A stretch of 64,000 nt of DNA from the NCBI GenBank assembly GCA_005656395.1, contig SRSI01000023.1, forward strand, positions 496,001 to 560,000, written 5' to 3'. This DNA comes from Strongyloides papillosus (lineage: Eukaryota; Nematoda; Chromadorea; Rhabditida; Strongyloididae). Numbering within the stretch: position 1 is the stretch's first letter; every line of letters starts with the position of its first letter. The notes beneath the pieces are model-generated. The model was not told the origin of the DNA. It worked only from the letters and a program-made list of their open reading frames with translations, and searched no databases. A program made the translations under genes and the position numbers. Shown piece after piece: positions 34,951 to 46,964 of the stretch.

Positions 34951-36341
34951 TACAGGGTGGACCAAAAGTCACATCACAGTTGCAATAAAACACTTTATAA
35001 CTTTTTTTAGACGATATATTACTATGGTATTACACGCGTTTTGTAGAGGATGTGCTAGAGAATAATATATAACAAGATTATTCTCAAGAATGAACTTAAA
35101 AAAAGCTACACAATTTTTTAATATTTGACATTTAAAAGAAATATTTTTATTTAATTTAAACCTATTTTAAAGTTTAAAATGCATAAATAACTTTTGTAAT
35201 ACACTGAGAAAAATTTTGCGGATAGAAACCGCAAGCATTTGCGGTTTATAATCAGAAATCGTAAACCGCAAAATATTTGCAACCGCAAATTTTTAAAACT
35301 GCAAAATTATTATAAACACAGTAAAATTATGTTTTCTTCTACCACGACATTTACAACTGTTGATACTTCTTCAGTAAAAGATACCACAATTTATACGATG
35401 TGTGGTTTTTGATCAAATGTAGGAAGAAACAAATAGTTATTATTACAAAAAAACATTATTCAAATGTTTATTAAACATGTTTTACCTTTTTTTTAAATTT
35501 TAAAAAATTTAAAAATTTTTTAATTGATAAATAATAACTTCAACGGTAATATGAATATTTATTTTACTAATAAAATTATGTACATTTTATTTATAAACAA
35601 AATATCTGCAAAAATATAAATTTAACTAGGTCAAATTTTCTATCAACCGCAAAAAGCTGCAAACTTTTGCAACCGCAAAGAGCCGCACAAAAAATTTTCC
35701 TCAATGTAAGTCAATATTTTATACAATTATGTATGAAAAATTATATCTTTTAGGTGACCACCATCCAATTCTTTGCACAAAAGTTGCTATATCTAAAGTA
35801 TTATTTACTAATCTTTTTAAAATGGTTTTATCTAATTTTTTGAAATTGTTTACCATATATAATATTGCGCGTTTTGACACAGCTTAAGTCACATTGAAGG
35901 GGATCCGATTAATTTTAGGTTAAGCAATAGAACATTTGTTGGTATAATAATAACGAACTATTCTTTACCTTTCCTCATTAAAATATTTTCTTACTGAGGT
36001 ACCAACAGTAGAAAATATATGAAAAAAAGTAACATTGTAAAAATGGGACATTTTATGTAGAAATATGCTTTAAACTAACTCTTTTAACATCAAGCATCTA
36101 TTTTTTAATTAATTAAAATAGTATAAGATATATCTTTAAAGCAAAAATTTATATATTTTGATTTAACTTGATGTAATTTTTCGATAAGATCATTCTTAAG
36201 AACGATCTTGTGGTATATTATTCTATAAATTATTCCCTACAAAATGCATATAAAATTATAACAATATTTCAACTGCCAAAAAAGTTATAACAGTTATTAA
36301 GTGTTTTATGCAACTGTGATGTGATTTTTGGCTCACCCTAT
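34951..36341. mobile_element. Foldback element, TACAGGGTGGACC ends
   Basis: Left end TACAGGGTGGACCAAAAGTC, right end (reversed) TATAGGGTGAGCCAAAAATC. Arms of about 200 bp share ACATCACAGTTGCA, AAACACTT, TTTTGTAG and the AAGATTATTCTCAAGAATGA / TCATTCTTAAGAACGATCTT blocks. TA target on both sides. A different element is nested at 35201-35708. One arm of another copy begins this window (1-316). Confidence 0.8.
35201..35708. mobile_element. Nested MITE with ACCGCAAA repeats
   Basis: Ends ACACTGAGAAAAATTTTGCGG and, reversed, ACATTGAGGAAAATTTTTTGTGCGG. Both sub-ends carry repeated GCAACCGCAAA / TTTGCGGTT motifs. It lies inside the 34951-36341 foldback element and so inserted later. Confidence 0.65.
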
Positions 36342-37338
36342 ATAAAAGTCAAATAGTTTTCAACATATTGTTCTTAAAAAATATTGAATTTTGTGCATAA
36401 ATGAATTATTTTCTTTGTCAAATATTTTTTTTATTAAAAAAAACTGTGTACTCTTAAAATGTAAATAACTCTTGGTTGATCTCTCATGATCATCTTTTTT
36501 TTTCATAGCATTTTTCAAACAAATGTAAAGTATTTAACGAAATGAGATTAAATAAACAATATATTGCCATTACCTTTACCCTCAAAATCAATTTACACCA
36601 TAATTCTTGTTTGATTGATTTTAAATTATACAAAAATGATTATTGAATTATGAAATATTTTAATTATATATTTATCTATGGTTTTTTTATGACGTACTTT
36701 CAATGAGCATAATCTTATATGCCATTTCTACAAAGTAGATTATATGATCCTTCAAAAAATGTATTTTATACACAAAAATATTCTATCAATTTTATATTAT
36801 CTTTTTTGATGAATTATCAATACATAAACAAGAAATCCGATAAATGAATTTTTAATCATTTATTATTAAATAATAACATTATTATTAATTTAAAGTGATC
36901 TATAAGTTGTGCCTTTCATATTATAGCCAATTCGTTCATTATTAGCATAATAATATGATTCAATAACTATTTTGAGTCAAGAAATTTGTCAAGAAAACAT
37001 ACAATTTTGAACAAATTATTATGACTATAGATTAATTTAAGATCCTACAAACTTTAAAAAGTTTTTATGTTTATATATTTTGTATTTCTTCTTACAGTAA
37101 ACAATATACATAATTTTTTACAACTGTAAAAGCCTTGCTTCGTTATTGCTTATATCTAGAGAAATAATAGATTTATAATTCTATTAACAATTTTATCAAT
37201 TAATTATGTTATCGAAAAAGCCATAATCTCACACAAAAATAATCGACAGAAAATCTTTCCTGCAAATTGAGGGAAAATATTCCTTTTATTTTCAGAAATA
37301 ATTTTCTTTGAAATTTGTATGAAATTGTAATATTTAAA
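36342..37338. other. Intergenic, no gene seen
   Basis: A/T-rich; no repeats or coding regions recognised. Confidence 0.4.
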
Positions 37339-37340
37339 TA

Positions 37341-38650
37341 TTAGGTTGTCCCATCTAAAATGACAATTTTTTGGTACGCGTTGTTTGACACGTGTTTTCT
37401 CAAATGATTGGCTATGTTTTGGTGTAAAAATCAAACTGTTAGATTCTCCTAAATTTAATTTACACGATGATATATATGTCATTGCCATAAGCTCTGTTTA
37501 TCATCATCTTATTTCAAAAACAAAACAATGCTGTCAAACGTGATATTCGTGCTATTATACTTTCTGAGTTCAATCGTGGTACTAATGTTACAAAAACAAC
37601 TCCATAAATTAAAGAAACTTTCGGAGAAAATGTCGTCTCTGCTTCTACTGTTCAAAGATGGTTTAAAAAATTCATAGAAGGTAATGAGAATTTCGAGAAT
37701 GAGAAGCGTGAGAGGCCTGAGTCAATTATTGATAACGACATGCTACGAGAAGCGGTTGAAGCGAATCCACGTACAACGGTTAGGGAAATTGCTAAAGACC
37801 TAATTGTATCAAAATCAACAGTTTCTCGTCACTTAAAGGAGATAGAAAAGACAAAAAAGCTTGACAGATGGGTACTTCATGAAAAAAACGATTATCAAAA
37901 ATTACGTCGTTATGAGATTTGTTATTCTCTCATTATGAGGAACAAAAACGACCCATTTTTTGGTCGTCTTATCGTTTGTGATGAAAAATGGATTATCTTC
38001 GACAATCGTACAAGATCTGGACAATGATTGGACAAGGATAAAGCATCGAAATAGTTCCTGAAACTCCATTATCCTCAAAGAAGCTTATGGTATTTTTTTA
38101 GCAGTCTGCTGCAGGAATTATTCACTATACGTTTTTGAAACCTGGTGAAACTATTAATTCAGTATCTTACTGTCAACTATTGAAAAAATGCACCAGAAAT
38201 TGTCTCAAAAAAGACTCGCTGTAGTCAATAGAAAAGGGCCTATTTTCCTTCACAATAATGTAAAACCACATGTTTCAAAAATGACCCTCCAGAAATTGTG
38301 CGAATTAAGGTATGAAACTTTGCCTCACCCGCCATATTCACCTGACCTTTTTCCAACAGATTATCACTTTTTCAAACATCTAAACAACTTCTTAACGGAG
38401 AAAGTCTTCAGGAACGATGAGGACATAAAAACTACCTTCGAAGCTTTCATTGAATCTAAAGGTTCGGATTTCTATGTAAATGGAATCAATAAGCTCGTAT
38501 CTCCTTGGCAACAATATGTAGATTGTAATGGTTCTTATTCTAAATTAAAAATAAATATTTTTATTCAACCAGCCTTAGACCCGCCTTCGGCAAGTCAGGG
38601 ATGGTCTGCAGAGCTTATATTTTATAAAAATATTTTTATACTAAATTATT
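37341..38650 (+). pseudogene. Mariner element, decayed transposase
   Basis: The left terminal repeat TTAGGTTGTCCCATCTAAAATG (37341) follows a TA; no matching right end was found. The transposase order is clear: AVKRDIRAIILSEFNRG and STVQRWFKKF (about 37540-37670), then an intact 95-codon stretch (37740-38027) with NPRTTVREIA, SKSTVSRHLKEI and VCDEKWIIFDNRTRS (first catalytic Asp), then frame breaks. A last open part (38188-38652) carries NRKGPIFLHNNVKPHVSKMTLQ, LPHPPYSPDLFPTDYHFFKHL (the catalytic block, where LHDN reads LHNN, so the second Asp is Asn) and a VDCNGSY terminus. Several stops and shifts make it inactive. It is much better preserved than the mariner at 21443. Confidence 0.88.
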
Positions 38651-40683
38651 AATCAAAATGTTTGTATAAAAATTAATTGTTTCATTGAATTATATATTTC
38701 TGAGGAAATAAAATAACCAAAAATACATTGTTATAACATATTAATATAGGAAATATTTCTGAGTTTGAGAATCATTTTATAACGTTTGCCTTTATTGAAA
38801 CTGGTTAAGTTAAAAAATTCACCCAACAAAAAGAATTTTTTTTATATTCAAAAGGTGAAAAAAAATGAATATTTGAATCATTCCAAATAACAATTTAGGT
38901 GGCTTTTTATTTATATCTATAATAAAAAGATATAAAAAAATTAATTTTGCCTCTGTCACAACTCTTTTCGAACTTAATCGATTTTTATGAGTAAATAGCC
39001 AAAATATGTGCCTTTTAACTAGAGAGGCTGGATCGGTTTTAAAAATTTTTAGCCAGAATTTGGCCATGTTGTTTTTAAAAAACATTCTTCTTTGACCTCT
39101 TTTTTAATAGTTTTGTTCAAGAGATAACTCATTTCAAAGTTAATAAAATAATTTGGTTAATATGACCTTTGTTTTACTCAATTTTTGAATTTTGCGTTAT
39201 AAATTTTTTTCAATTTATTTTAATAAACAATGAGAAATAAATACTACTTACTATGATATTTTATAGGCTAAGATGGTTATTGCTTTTTACTCTCAGGATC
39301 TTTCTTTTTTAAATTTGTAAACTCAGTATTGATAATAAATTGTATAGATAGTTTATTATAAAAAATCTATAACTTTACCTACAATTAACTTTTATTCATA
39401 GATCTTTGAAAACTATATAGAAACGAAAAAGGGTTATTAAATGACGATAATATTATGAAAAATTACTGCTTACAAAAAGGTCATGTTTTGTTTTCTTAAT
39501 GAAGATACATAAGAATATGGGGCTTTTATATACCTCCATAACTTTATTTAAACTTCAGCGTAACAACGATCTTGAATTATTTTGTAGTACACAAGTGAAG
39601 CAATCAAAGAAATATAATATCATTACAATCTATAAAGTTCGAAAAAAGTAATAATTGTCCAACTGCTTAAAGTATATTAAGATACCACCTGTATATATCA
39701 TTTTTTACTATTTTATAAATACTTTCTATTTATCAATGCAAATTTTTAATAAATCACATTTTTAAAGTAGATTTTATTACAAAAAGTTTTAAAAAATGAA
39801 GAAATCGAATCCGGGAAATTTAAATTAGCATTTTTCAAAAACGGTATATATGTTTTAGTCTTATTGAAATCTTTCAGAGAAAAAAGTTCATGATGAAAAA
39901 CTTTTCCAAGTTGTAAATATTCGCCGAGTGAAGATATGAAACTAATATTTTGCTTGTGGTAACATGTCATTTAGGGAAACTGTTTAAGCATTTAAAAATG
40001 GCTTTTAGATTTTTCTTTGCTTCAGAATGTTTAAATTTCTCAAGAAACATGTATGAGAATGAACAAATGTAAAATAGTACTTTTAATTAATAATACTTTG
40101 TGTGGTCAAATAATTTCTTCTTTTCATTTTTATTTTTATGAAATTTTAAAATTTCTAAACTTATTGTTGTTAATCAATTGTTAAAAAAAATTAATTTTGT
40201 TAAAACGCTTTAAGTATTTTACAAAATTGACTTCTAATAAGTACTTCATAATATATTATAAAAAAAACAAGTTAAACTGGAAGATGAGATGATATCATAA
40301 AAGATATCAAGATTTAATGGAAGTTACACTAATTCACTACGTCAAAGATATGTATTTTTATTAAAAAAGACAAAAGTTTTGTGACAACTTAATATTAGAA
40401 TCGTTTAATACTTTTTTATTTTCGCTTTATACCTTCTAAAATTTAGATAAAATTTATTTACTTTTAAAAGCACGATATTTTACCAAGATTTGTCAAAATT
40501 TGTTCTCTTTTATTTTTGTGTAAATAATAATCAAAAAGAATATTTGAAATTATGCTACTACAATATATTTTACTTTTTTATTATAGCATTAATGATAATG
40601 AAATTTTATTAAAAAATATTTAGATAAAGTATCTTTAAACATTATTTTATCAGCTAAGCACATAAATTTCAAAATTTTTGTAC
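38651..40683. other. Intergenic, possible foldback remnant
   Basis: About 2 kb without a supported gene. Around 39540-39695, CGATCTTGAATTATTTTGTAGTA and a terminal CCACCTGTATA recall the right arms of the TACAGGGTGG-ended foldback elements, but the left partner is missing. Confidence 0.4.
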
Positions 40684-40692
40684 TATATAAAG
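40684..40692 (+). promoter_or_regulatory. TATA box
   Basis: TATATAAAG 32 bp before the ATG of the secreted gene at 40716. Confidence 0.55.
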
Positions 40693-40715
40693 ATGAAAGA
40701 ATTACTTACCTATAA

Positions 40716-41194
40716 ATGAAAATGAAATTTTTTATCACAAACTTTAGTTTTTTTGTCTTATTATTATTAATTTTTACTACTTATAATGAAAGTATTAAAA
40801 TAGATAACAATCCAGGTAGAGTCTTGCTAATAACTTAACTACAACTTGATTTTTTTATACAGATAAATCTATTATTGGAAATCGACATTATAGAAGTTTA
40901 GAAAAGTATAAAAGAGATACGTCTCTTCTTGATGATTCGTATAAAAATATTCCTCGTGAGGAAAAAAAACAACTATGCACTAAAACAGTTGAAGAAGAAT
41001 TTGGGGACGACTATGGTATCACTATTTTTTCAGAACTAAGTCAAAATGGAAACACTAAATATCGGTCAACTTTTTTTAATTCTACAATAGAAAATAAACA
41101 AAATCATGAAATAAAAATTGTATACTTAAAATTTACTGCCTTTTCAAATGGAACCAAGTCGTTATGTCAAACCTTTGAATGGAATTTTAAATAA
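40716..41194 (+). CDS. Orphan secreted protein, 143 residues
   Basis: Exons 40716-40815 and 40863-41194 join in phase 1 across a 47-bp GTAGAG...TTATACAG intron. Unspliced reading stops within the intron. The leader MKMKFFITNFSFFVLLLLIF is a signal peptide. The mature protein has two cysteines (QLCTKT and SLCQTF), which could form one disulfide, a YKRD site near the new N-terminus, and a NST and a NGT sequon. It ends FEWNFK. Size, phase-1 intron and leader resemble the gene at 30641, but I see no convincing sequence similarity. Family unknown. Confidence 0.75.
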
Positions 41195-42587
41195 AATAAA
41201 AATTATGAAACATTTATTATGAATTTATACTACCCCTATCACTTGTCACACTCGATTTATAATTACATATTGTAGAAATATTGTATAGATATTGGGAATA
41301 TCATATATTCTTTTATAGCCACAAATTTACAATTTGATTTTCATATTACTATATATTTGCTATATTTTGCCATTTAATTGCTATATTTTAACTTTATTTA
41401 TAATCATAGATATAATGAAATAAAACATTTTTATTAATATTTAGTATATAATGAAAGAATACAATAAAAAACTTCTTCAGTCGATTCATCAAAACTATAC
41501 CTTTACTCTCAACTTTATAGTATACAACAAACCTTTTGAACATCTGAAGAGTATGTTAGGTGCAAAAAAAATTCATAGCTTCTCTCATTCAAATTTTTTC
41601 GGGTCTTCAATGTCACATGCCGTCACATTGAAAAACAAAATTTTTGTCTTTTTTCGAATTTTGTAATTTTTTAAAAAATTTTTTATTCTTATTTTGATAG
41701 CATTCTACATTAATGGTTGTTAAAAGTAGTTTGGAAATTATAGAATCTCAAAAAATCTTCATTCGAATCTGAATTTCTACAAATGTACACTTCATCTTCA
41801 TGATTCATTTTCTTGTCTTGAAACTTTGAGAACGATCTTTACAAAGTTTCGAAATCTACTACATTTCTTCCAATGCTCCACATTAATTTTCAGAAGCATC
41901 AATTGTCTCATGTCTTAGTTGAATATCTTAGAAAATACAGTGTCAAAAATAACTTCTGACCAAATTCATGTTTAGCAAAAGAAAATGCAGCATAGATAGT
42001 ATAACAAATTGTGATTGTGCAAATTATTAAGAAGTGGTACTAAACAATTACTATGATAGCTTAATTTTATATCAATTGCAATCGTATTTTTTTGATGACT
42101 AAAAATTATCATTAAAAAAGGCAGAACTTATCCGATAGCCTAATACTATACGAATATAAAAAGTCAAATCACATAAAATTATGTATAAATGTTTAATAAC
42201 GGTTATTGAAGCGATACCTATTATCCAATTAAGGAATATCTTTTTAGTGAAATCTTGCTACCTATAAACAAATCTTTAATTTAGAATTATAAAAGATAAG
42301 AACAAAAATGATTTAGTCAAAAGTTTTAAAAGTAAGAAACATAATAAACACAAACATGCATTTAATACTAATTATTTCAATAATAGTTAGTAGGAAACCT
42401 TCAATATTAAAAATTTTATAAAAAAATAATAAATGATTTTTATTCGTCTTATCAATCATTAAAATTAAATTAACAAGAGCAATAATAATATTATGATAGT
42501 TGTATACATCATACAATCTTTTTATAACATTTCTAAACTCCTCTCAATTATCCTGCTAAGCTTTGATTGAATAATTTTACAAGTAAA
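41195..42587. other. Intergenic, no supported gene
   Basis: A 71-codon frame at 41451 shows no leader, motif or splice signals. Otherwise A/T-rich. Confidence 0.4.
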
Positions 42588-43781
42588 ATGGTTAGTATGA
42601 CATGTAGAAAAATCATGATTTTGCTTTTAACTTCTCTTGTTATTTATTGTCTTTTTGATATCATTGTCATCGTTTCTTTCCTTCATCAAAAAGAGATTAG
42701 TCATCTTTCAGCTTATATTATACATTCTGGCTCGCTCGCTCATTCGCTCGCTTGAGCGGCGGCTCATGGACAAGATTTCGCTCACCGCTAACGAGAGCGA
42801 GCGAAAAAAAAAGTTGTTCACTCGCTTAATAAGAAATATTTTTTATTATCTCTGTTTTTCTAGTTCTACCTTTGTTGAAAGGCCGTTTTTACTTCTAGAT
42901 ACCATAAAAACTAAAAGAAGTATTCGTCTCTTAGACACTAATACTGAGAATCTTCTTATATAGAAATCTACTTATCCAAAAAAAGCAAAATTGTAAGTAA
43001 ATTTTTTTTATTCAATAGATTTATTATAATTAAAATTATTTTTGGTACTTCTCGGTTTTACCATCTCAAATAAAACACATAAAATTGAACTATTTTAATA
43101 AAAAACTATTGAATATAAGTCAATCAAATAAATTTTTACCAGTAAATTGTTAGTAAAAATTTTTTTTCATAGAAAATTACTAATGATAAAATTTCTAAGA
43201 AAGTTGGAAGCCTTTGAGAAAGAAAATGATAGAGTTTGTCAACTTTAATAGAATTACTAAAATAAGGGTGAATGAGGATACCCTTATCATTTCTGATATA
43301 CGGAAAGAGTATTAAAAAGTAGGTGATCCTTTAGTAATACTAGGAATTTTCACGATAAAAAGTTTAAAATTTAGTTTCTTTTTATTTAAAAATTAATTTT
43401 TAAGTTTTTTTTAGTGATAAATGTTTTAAAATATTCCTACTTTTATAACTTATTTATAAATAATCAAAAATCATCATTAATAACTATTTAAATGTCTATC
43501 TTTCTGGGAGGGATAAAACCGAAAAGTACCTCGCTTTTTTATTATTAAGAAAATTATAATATTATTGCTTTTTTTTAACTAGTTGTATAAAAAACATGAA
43601 AAATAGCTTCAAATTTATTTTTTTGCGGTTTATTACAAATTAAAAAATATTGAGCGAGCGAAGTGAGCGAAAGAAAATTGATGAGCCGGAATGTATAGCT
43701 TATATACATTTATTATCGTTAAAAGAAAACTCTCAATTCATCTATAACTTTATAAAATACATCTTACAATTCTTTTTTTAA
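42588..43781 (+). pseudogene. Small membrane/secreted ORF split by a transposon
   Basis: An ATG at 42588 opens a frame with a strongly hydrophobic N-terminus (KIMILLLTSLVIYCLFDIIV). At 42718 it meets the element at 42719-43697. After the element and its second 8-bp target copy, the same frame continues from 43706 to a TAA at 43779-43781, with an AATAAA a few bases on (about 43784). The uninterrupted version would be about 68 codons. No family recognised. Whether it was ever a gene is uncertain, but frame continuity across the insertion supports it. Confidence 0.4.
42719..43697. mobile_element. Non-autonomous element with 8-bp target duplication
   Basis: 979 bp flanked by identical GCTTATAT (42711-42718 and 43698-43705). 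Terminal inverted repeat TATACATTCTGGCTC / (reversed) TATACATTCCGGCTC, followed inside by G+C-rich GAGC/GCTC repeats (CTCGCTCGCTCATTCGCTCG; reverse arm TTCGCTCACTTCGCTCGCTC). An 8-bp duplication fits hAT, P or Merlin-type transposases. No coding capacity. Confidence 0.85.
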
Positions 43782-45197
43782 TGAATAAAACGATGACATA
43801 ATGAGTATAAATACCCGTGGACACGATTACTTTGCCAGTCTTTTACTAACCTGTTTGGTGATTGTTCAATATTGCTTTGGGCTTTTACTAGATAATTCTC
43901 TTATTTGTTATCGCTTATATTTTATTCAGATGTAGTTACCAGTGAATATTTTACTATTTATATAACTTGTTGTACCTTACGATGCGTTATAGCATCTTTT
44001 AACATATCCAATGATTTCTAATTTGTGTGTTTGTTATAATTCATGTTCCTGTGAAGCGATTTTTTATGAGTAGTAAGAAATAAATGGGAATCAATTAAAA
44101 TAACAATTTATTATAGGATAAAAAGTTTTACAATTAAATTAAAAGATGCTACTTAATCTAGGAAAGAACTAACTTTTCTCCCTATTTTTCCTCCGTTACA
44201 TACTTCTATTAATTTGCGCTGTCGCTTTTATTAGAGCCTACCCTTTGTAGTTGTAGTTTCTTGTTATCTTGGAGGTCGAGAAGATTCCTTCAAGTGTTAA
44301 CTAAAAACACGAAAGTGAATGATCTAGTCATTCGTTTATTACCAGAAAACGCACAATATATATTATACTTGATATTTTTATTAATAGTAAATTTACATAT
44401 AGCACTTCTCTTCAAAGACATTTCGCATCGCATTATAAAATGCCTTCATATAAGCTAGACTTTCCCTCAAGGCTCAAAATACCAAGTTCAAAGTTTGCTT
44501 GTCTATTTCCCATTTCTTAAGATACATTAACCCAATACATTGCATTAATATAACTATAGTTTCACAACATAGTGGATTGATATTATTATAATTTGACATT
44601 AATAGTAACTTAAAGACAGAAGACTATATATTGTATAGCTTATTCTATATATATATCAAATATATTTTAACAGGAAATGTTTAAAAAGAAGTGGGAAAAC
44701 AAATCCGTTAAGGGGTAGAATATTGTGGTAACATAATTTTAAAAGGGTGGTAATTACTACAAGATGTAATTCAACATTTGCACTTGGAATAGCGTTTTTT
44801 AAAATCACGGGTTCATTTTAGTTGTCAAACATTATTTATTTGTTGTAAGAAATATCACTACAAGTTGTTAAAGTTAACCAGGAAAGTATACAAAAGCTGT
44901 GATCAAGACACCATTTATTTCCCCTACCCCAATGTTACATGACACATTTTTGGCGCCATTTTTAATACACACACATTTAATAGACCATAGATTTTCTTTC
45001 TCTCCTTTTCCCCGTTCTTTTTATATATAATTTCTTCTTGAATACTTGCATTAGGTAGTTTGTTTATGCATTGTTCCTAGCATTATATAGCTGTAATGAT
45101 TGAATTTATTGTCATGACGTATATTTTTTATGTCACTAATTTCTTTATTTATTTTATTTACATTTAGTTATAGAGACAGCTTTTTTGTAAGAGAAAA
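43782..45197. other. Intergenic, upstream of the chromodomain gene
   Basis: No repeat or gene recognised. A pyrimidine-rich tract (about 44990-45030) lies upstream of the first exon of the chromodomain gene. Confidence 0.4.
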
Positions 45198-46369
45198 ATG
45201 GGCAACAAAAACCGTAAATCTGCTTCAACAACAGAGACGGAATATGTTGTTGAAAAAATTATTGATATAAAGATTACTGCTGGTAAAACAATGTACAAAG
45301 TAAAATGGGAAGGATATTCAATGAATGAATGTACATGGGAACCAGCATCTAATTTGGTAAGTGTTATGCATATACGGGGTGTCCCTAAAAGGTCTCGATG
45401 ATTAACATTTAGATTATTTGTTTTAAAATATAAAAAAATGTACAATTTTTAGTTTATCACAAGAGGCCTTAGCGAGACACCATACATATAACTGTAAATA
45501 TTTTATATTTTTTTATTTTTAGCCTAGTACTTTAATTAAGGATTACAATGAAAGTATTACCAGTGAGAAAAAGTCAGGGGCACGCAAGAGGATGGATGAT
45601 GATAAAAATGAAACTGAGGTACCAAAAAAGAAAGCCAAAATTGATCTCGAGTCAAAAGACATTCCGGAAGAAACTCCGAAAGCAAGGATGTCTGGTGTCG
45701 TTAGAAGGAGTTTACTAAGTTCAAACGGAATGTCTTCTGAAAGAAGAACAAAAGAATCAAAAGGACTTGATAAAACTCCTAGATCATCAAGTAGACGAAG
45801 TTCCTTGAAGAGTGTAAATAATTCAAAATTGAGTGAAAAAAAGTCATCCACCTCAAGAAGTAGTAAAGTACCAAAAGATAAAAAGGTAAAGAGCAAACCT
45901 GAAAGTGAAGAAGAAGAATACGTTGTTGAAAAAATCGTCGGACATCGTATCAACAATCGAGTAAAAGAATACAGAGTACGTTGGGAGGGTTATTCTCAAA
46001 AAGATGATACATGGCAAACAATTGATACATTTATCGTAAGTTTGAAGTTAATTTCTACAATTATAAAACACATTTATCATTTTTAAGGAACATGACTGTT
46101 TGGATAAATATGAAGCAGAGCTCAATGATATAGAGAGAAGTGCTTACAGTGGATTACTTGGAAAACTCTTAAAAGAAGTAAGAAGTGGGAAAAAATGTAA
46201 ACCCGATGATATTGCTGATGTTATTTGTCAATTCAAAGATGCCTATGACATACAATACTATCTTGTTTTACTCAAAGATAGAGACATTGCTTTCGTTGAG
46301 ACACATGAAATCCCATCTAAATTTAAGAAAGCATGTTCAATGATTAAAGATAGGGTATTTAAAGTTTAA
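45198..46369 (+). CDS. Twin-chromodomain (HP1-like) chromatin protein
   Basis: Exons 45198-45356, 45523-46035 and 46088-46369 give 317 residues. Chromodomain 1 (about 14-65) starts EYVVEKIIDIKI and has VKWEGYSMNECTWEP. Chromodomain 2 (about 186-240) starts EYVVEKIVGHRI and has VRWEGYSQKDDTWQ. Both keep the aromatic-cage residues (Tyr of EYVV, Trp and Tyr of KWEGY/RWEGY) expected to bind methyl-lysine. A basic, Ser-rich hinge (KKKAK, RRTKESK, SSSRRSS) links them. The last about 70 residues contain YYLVLLKDRDIAFV...FKKACSMIKDRV, loosely like a chromoshadow domain; this is uncertain. Both introns interrupt the homologous place just after the Trp-Glu/Gln strand. Intron 1 (166 bp) holds a small MITE. 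Likely a nuclear reader of H3K9me- or H3K27me-type marks. Confidence 0.9.
45376..45483. mobile_element. Tiny MITE in chromodomain intron 1
   Basis: CGGGGTGTCCCTAAAAGGTCTC near the left end pairs imperfectly with GAGGCCTTAGCGAGACACC near the right. CATATA-like sequence lies on both sides. It makes this intron about three times longer than its neighbours. Confidence 0.6.
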
Positions 46370-46964
46370 TTCTCTTCTGTACTTTTTGTTCAAGGTAATT
46401 GTGGTCGGATTCATTACTTTTAAAGTTAAATTATAATAATAATTTTAATAATTTATAATGAATATGCCGAATTGCAAATTGTATTACTTCACCCAATGGA
46501 CATTTTCATTCTATTATTCTCATGTTCTACTTATGTTAAAGTTTTAATAAATAAATTTGGTATATATGTAAGTAGCATGATCATTTCGAGAGTTAAGGCT
46601 TCAGATTTGAAGTCTAGAAATATACATGTAGGTAGATTCATCTCGATTCGTAGTTTATTGACTAAGACAATGGTATTAGTTATGGAACATGGCTAGTGGA
46701 ATTTCTACTCTTTCTTCTATCAAATTGGGAGAAATAAAACCAAACCTTCCATTAAGTATATGGTTTGAGATTAGACATATATGAGTTTGGTTAGTTTCAT
46801 ACAACTATTTTCGTGGGAGTAATAAGTACTTGATATCCAGAACAACGTTATACTCACATTCTTTGCTTGCCAAATTTTATTACTGATACAAAAATCTACT
46901 ACAGCAACGAAACTTATGTTTTAAATTATTTATATACTACATAATTACATTTATAAAAAACCAA
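46370..46964. other. Convergent 3' spacer
   Basis: Between the 3' ends of the chromodomain gene (plus) and the ALG7 gene (minus). The 74-codon frame here has no ATG-supported gene features. Confidence 0.45.

Noticed and set aside
39530..39700. Possible third TACAGGGTGG-type foldback copy
   Set aside because: Only one arm-like stretch is visible and the similarity is patchy, so it is mentioned in the gap entry but not called as an element.
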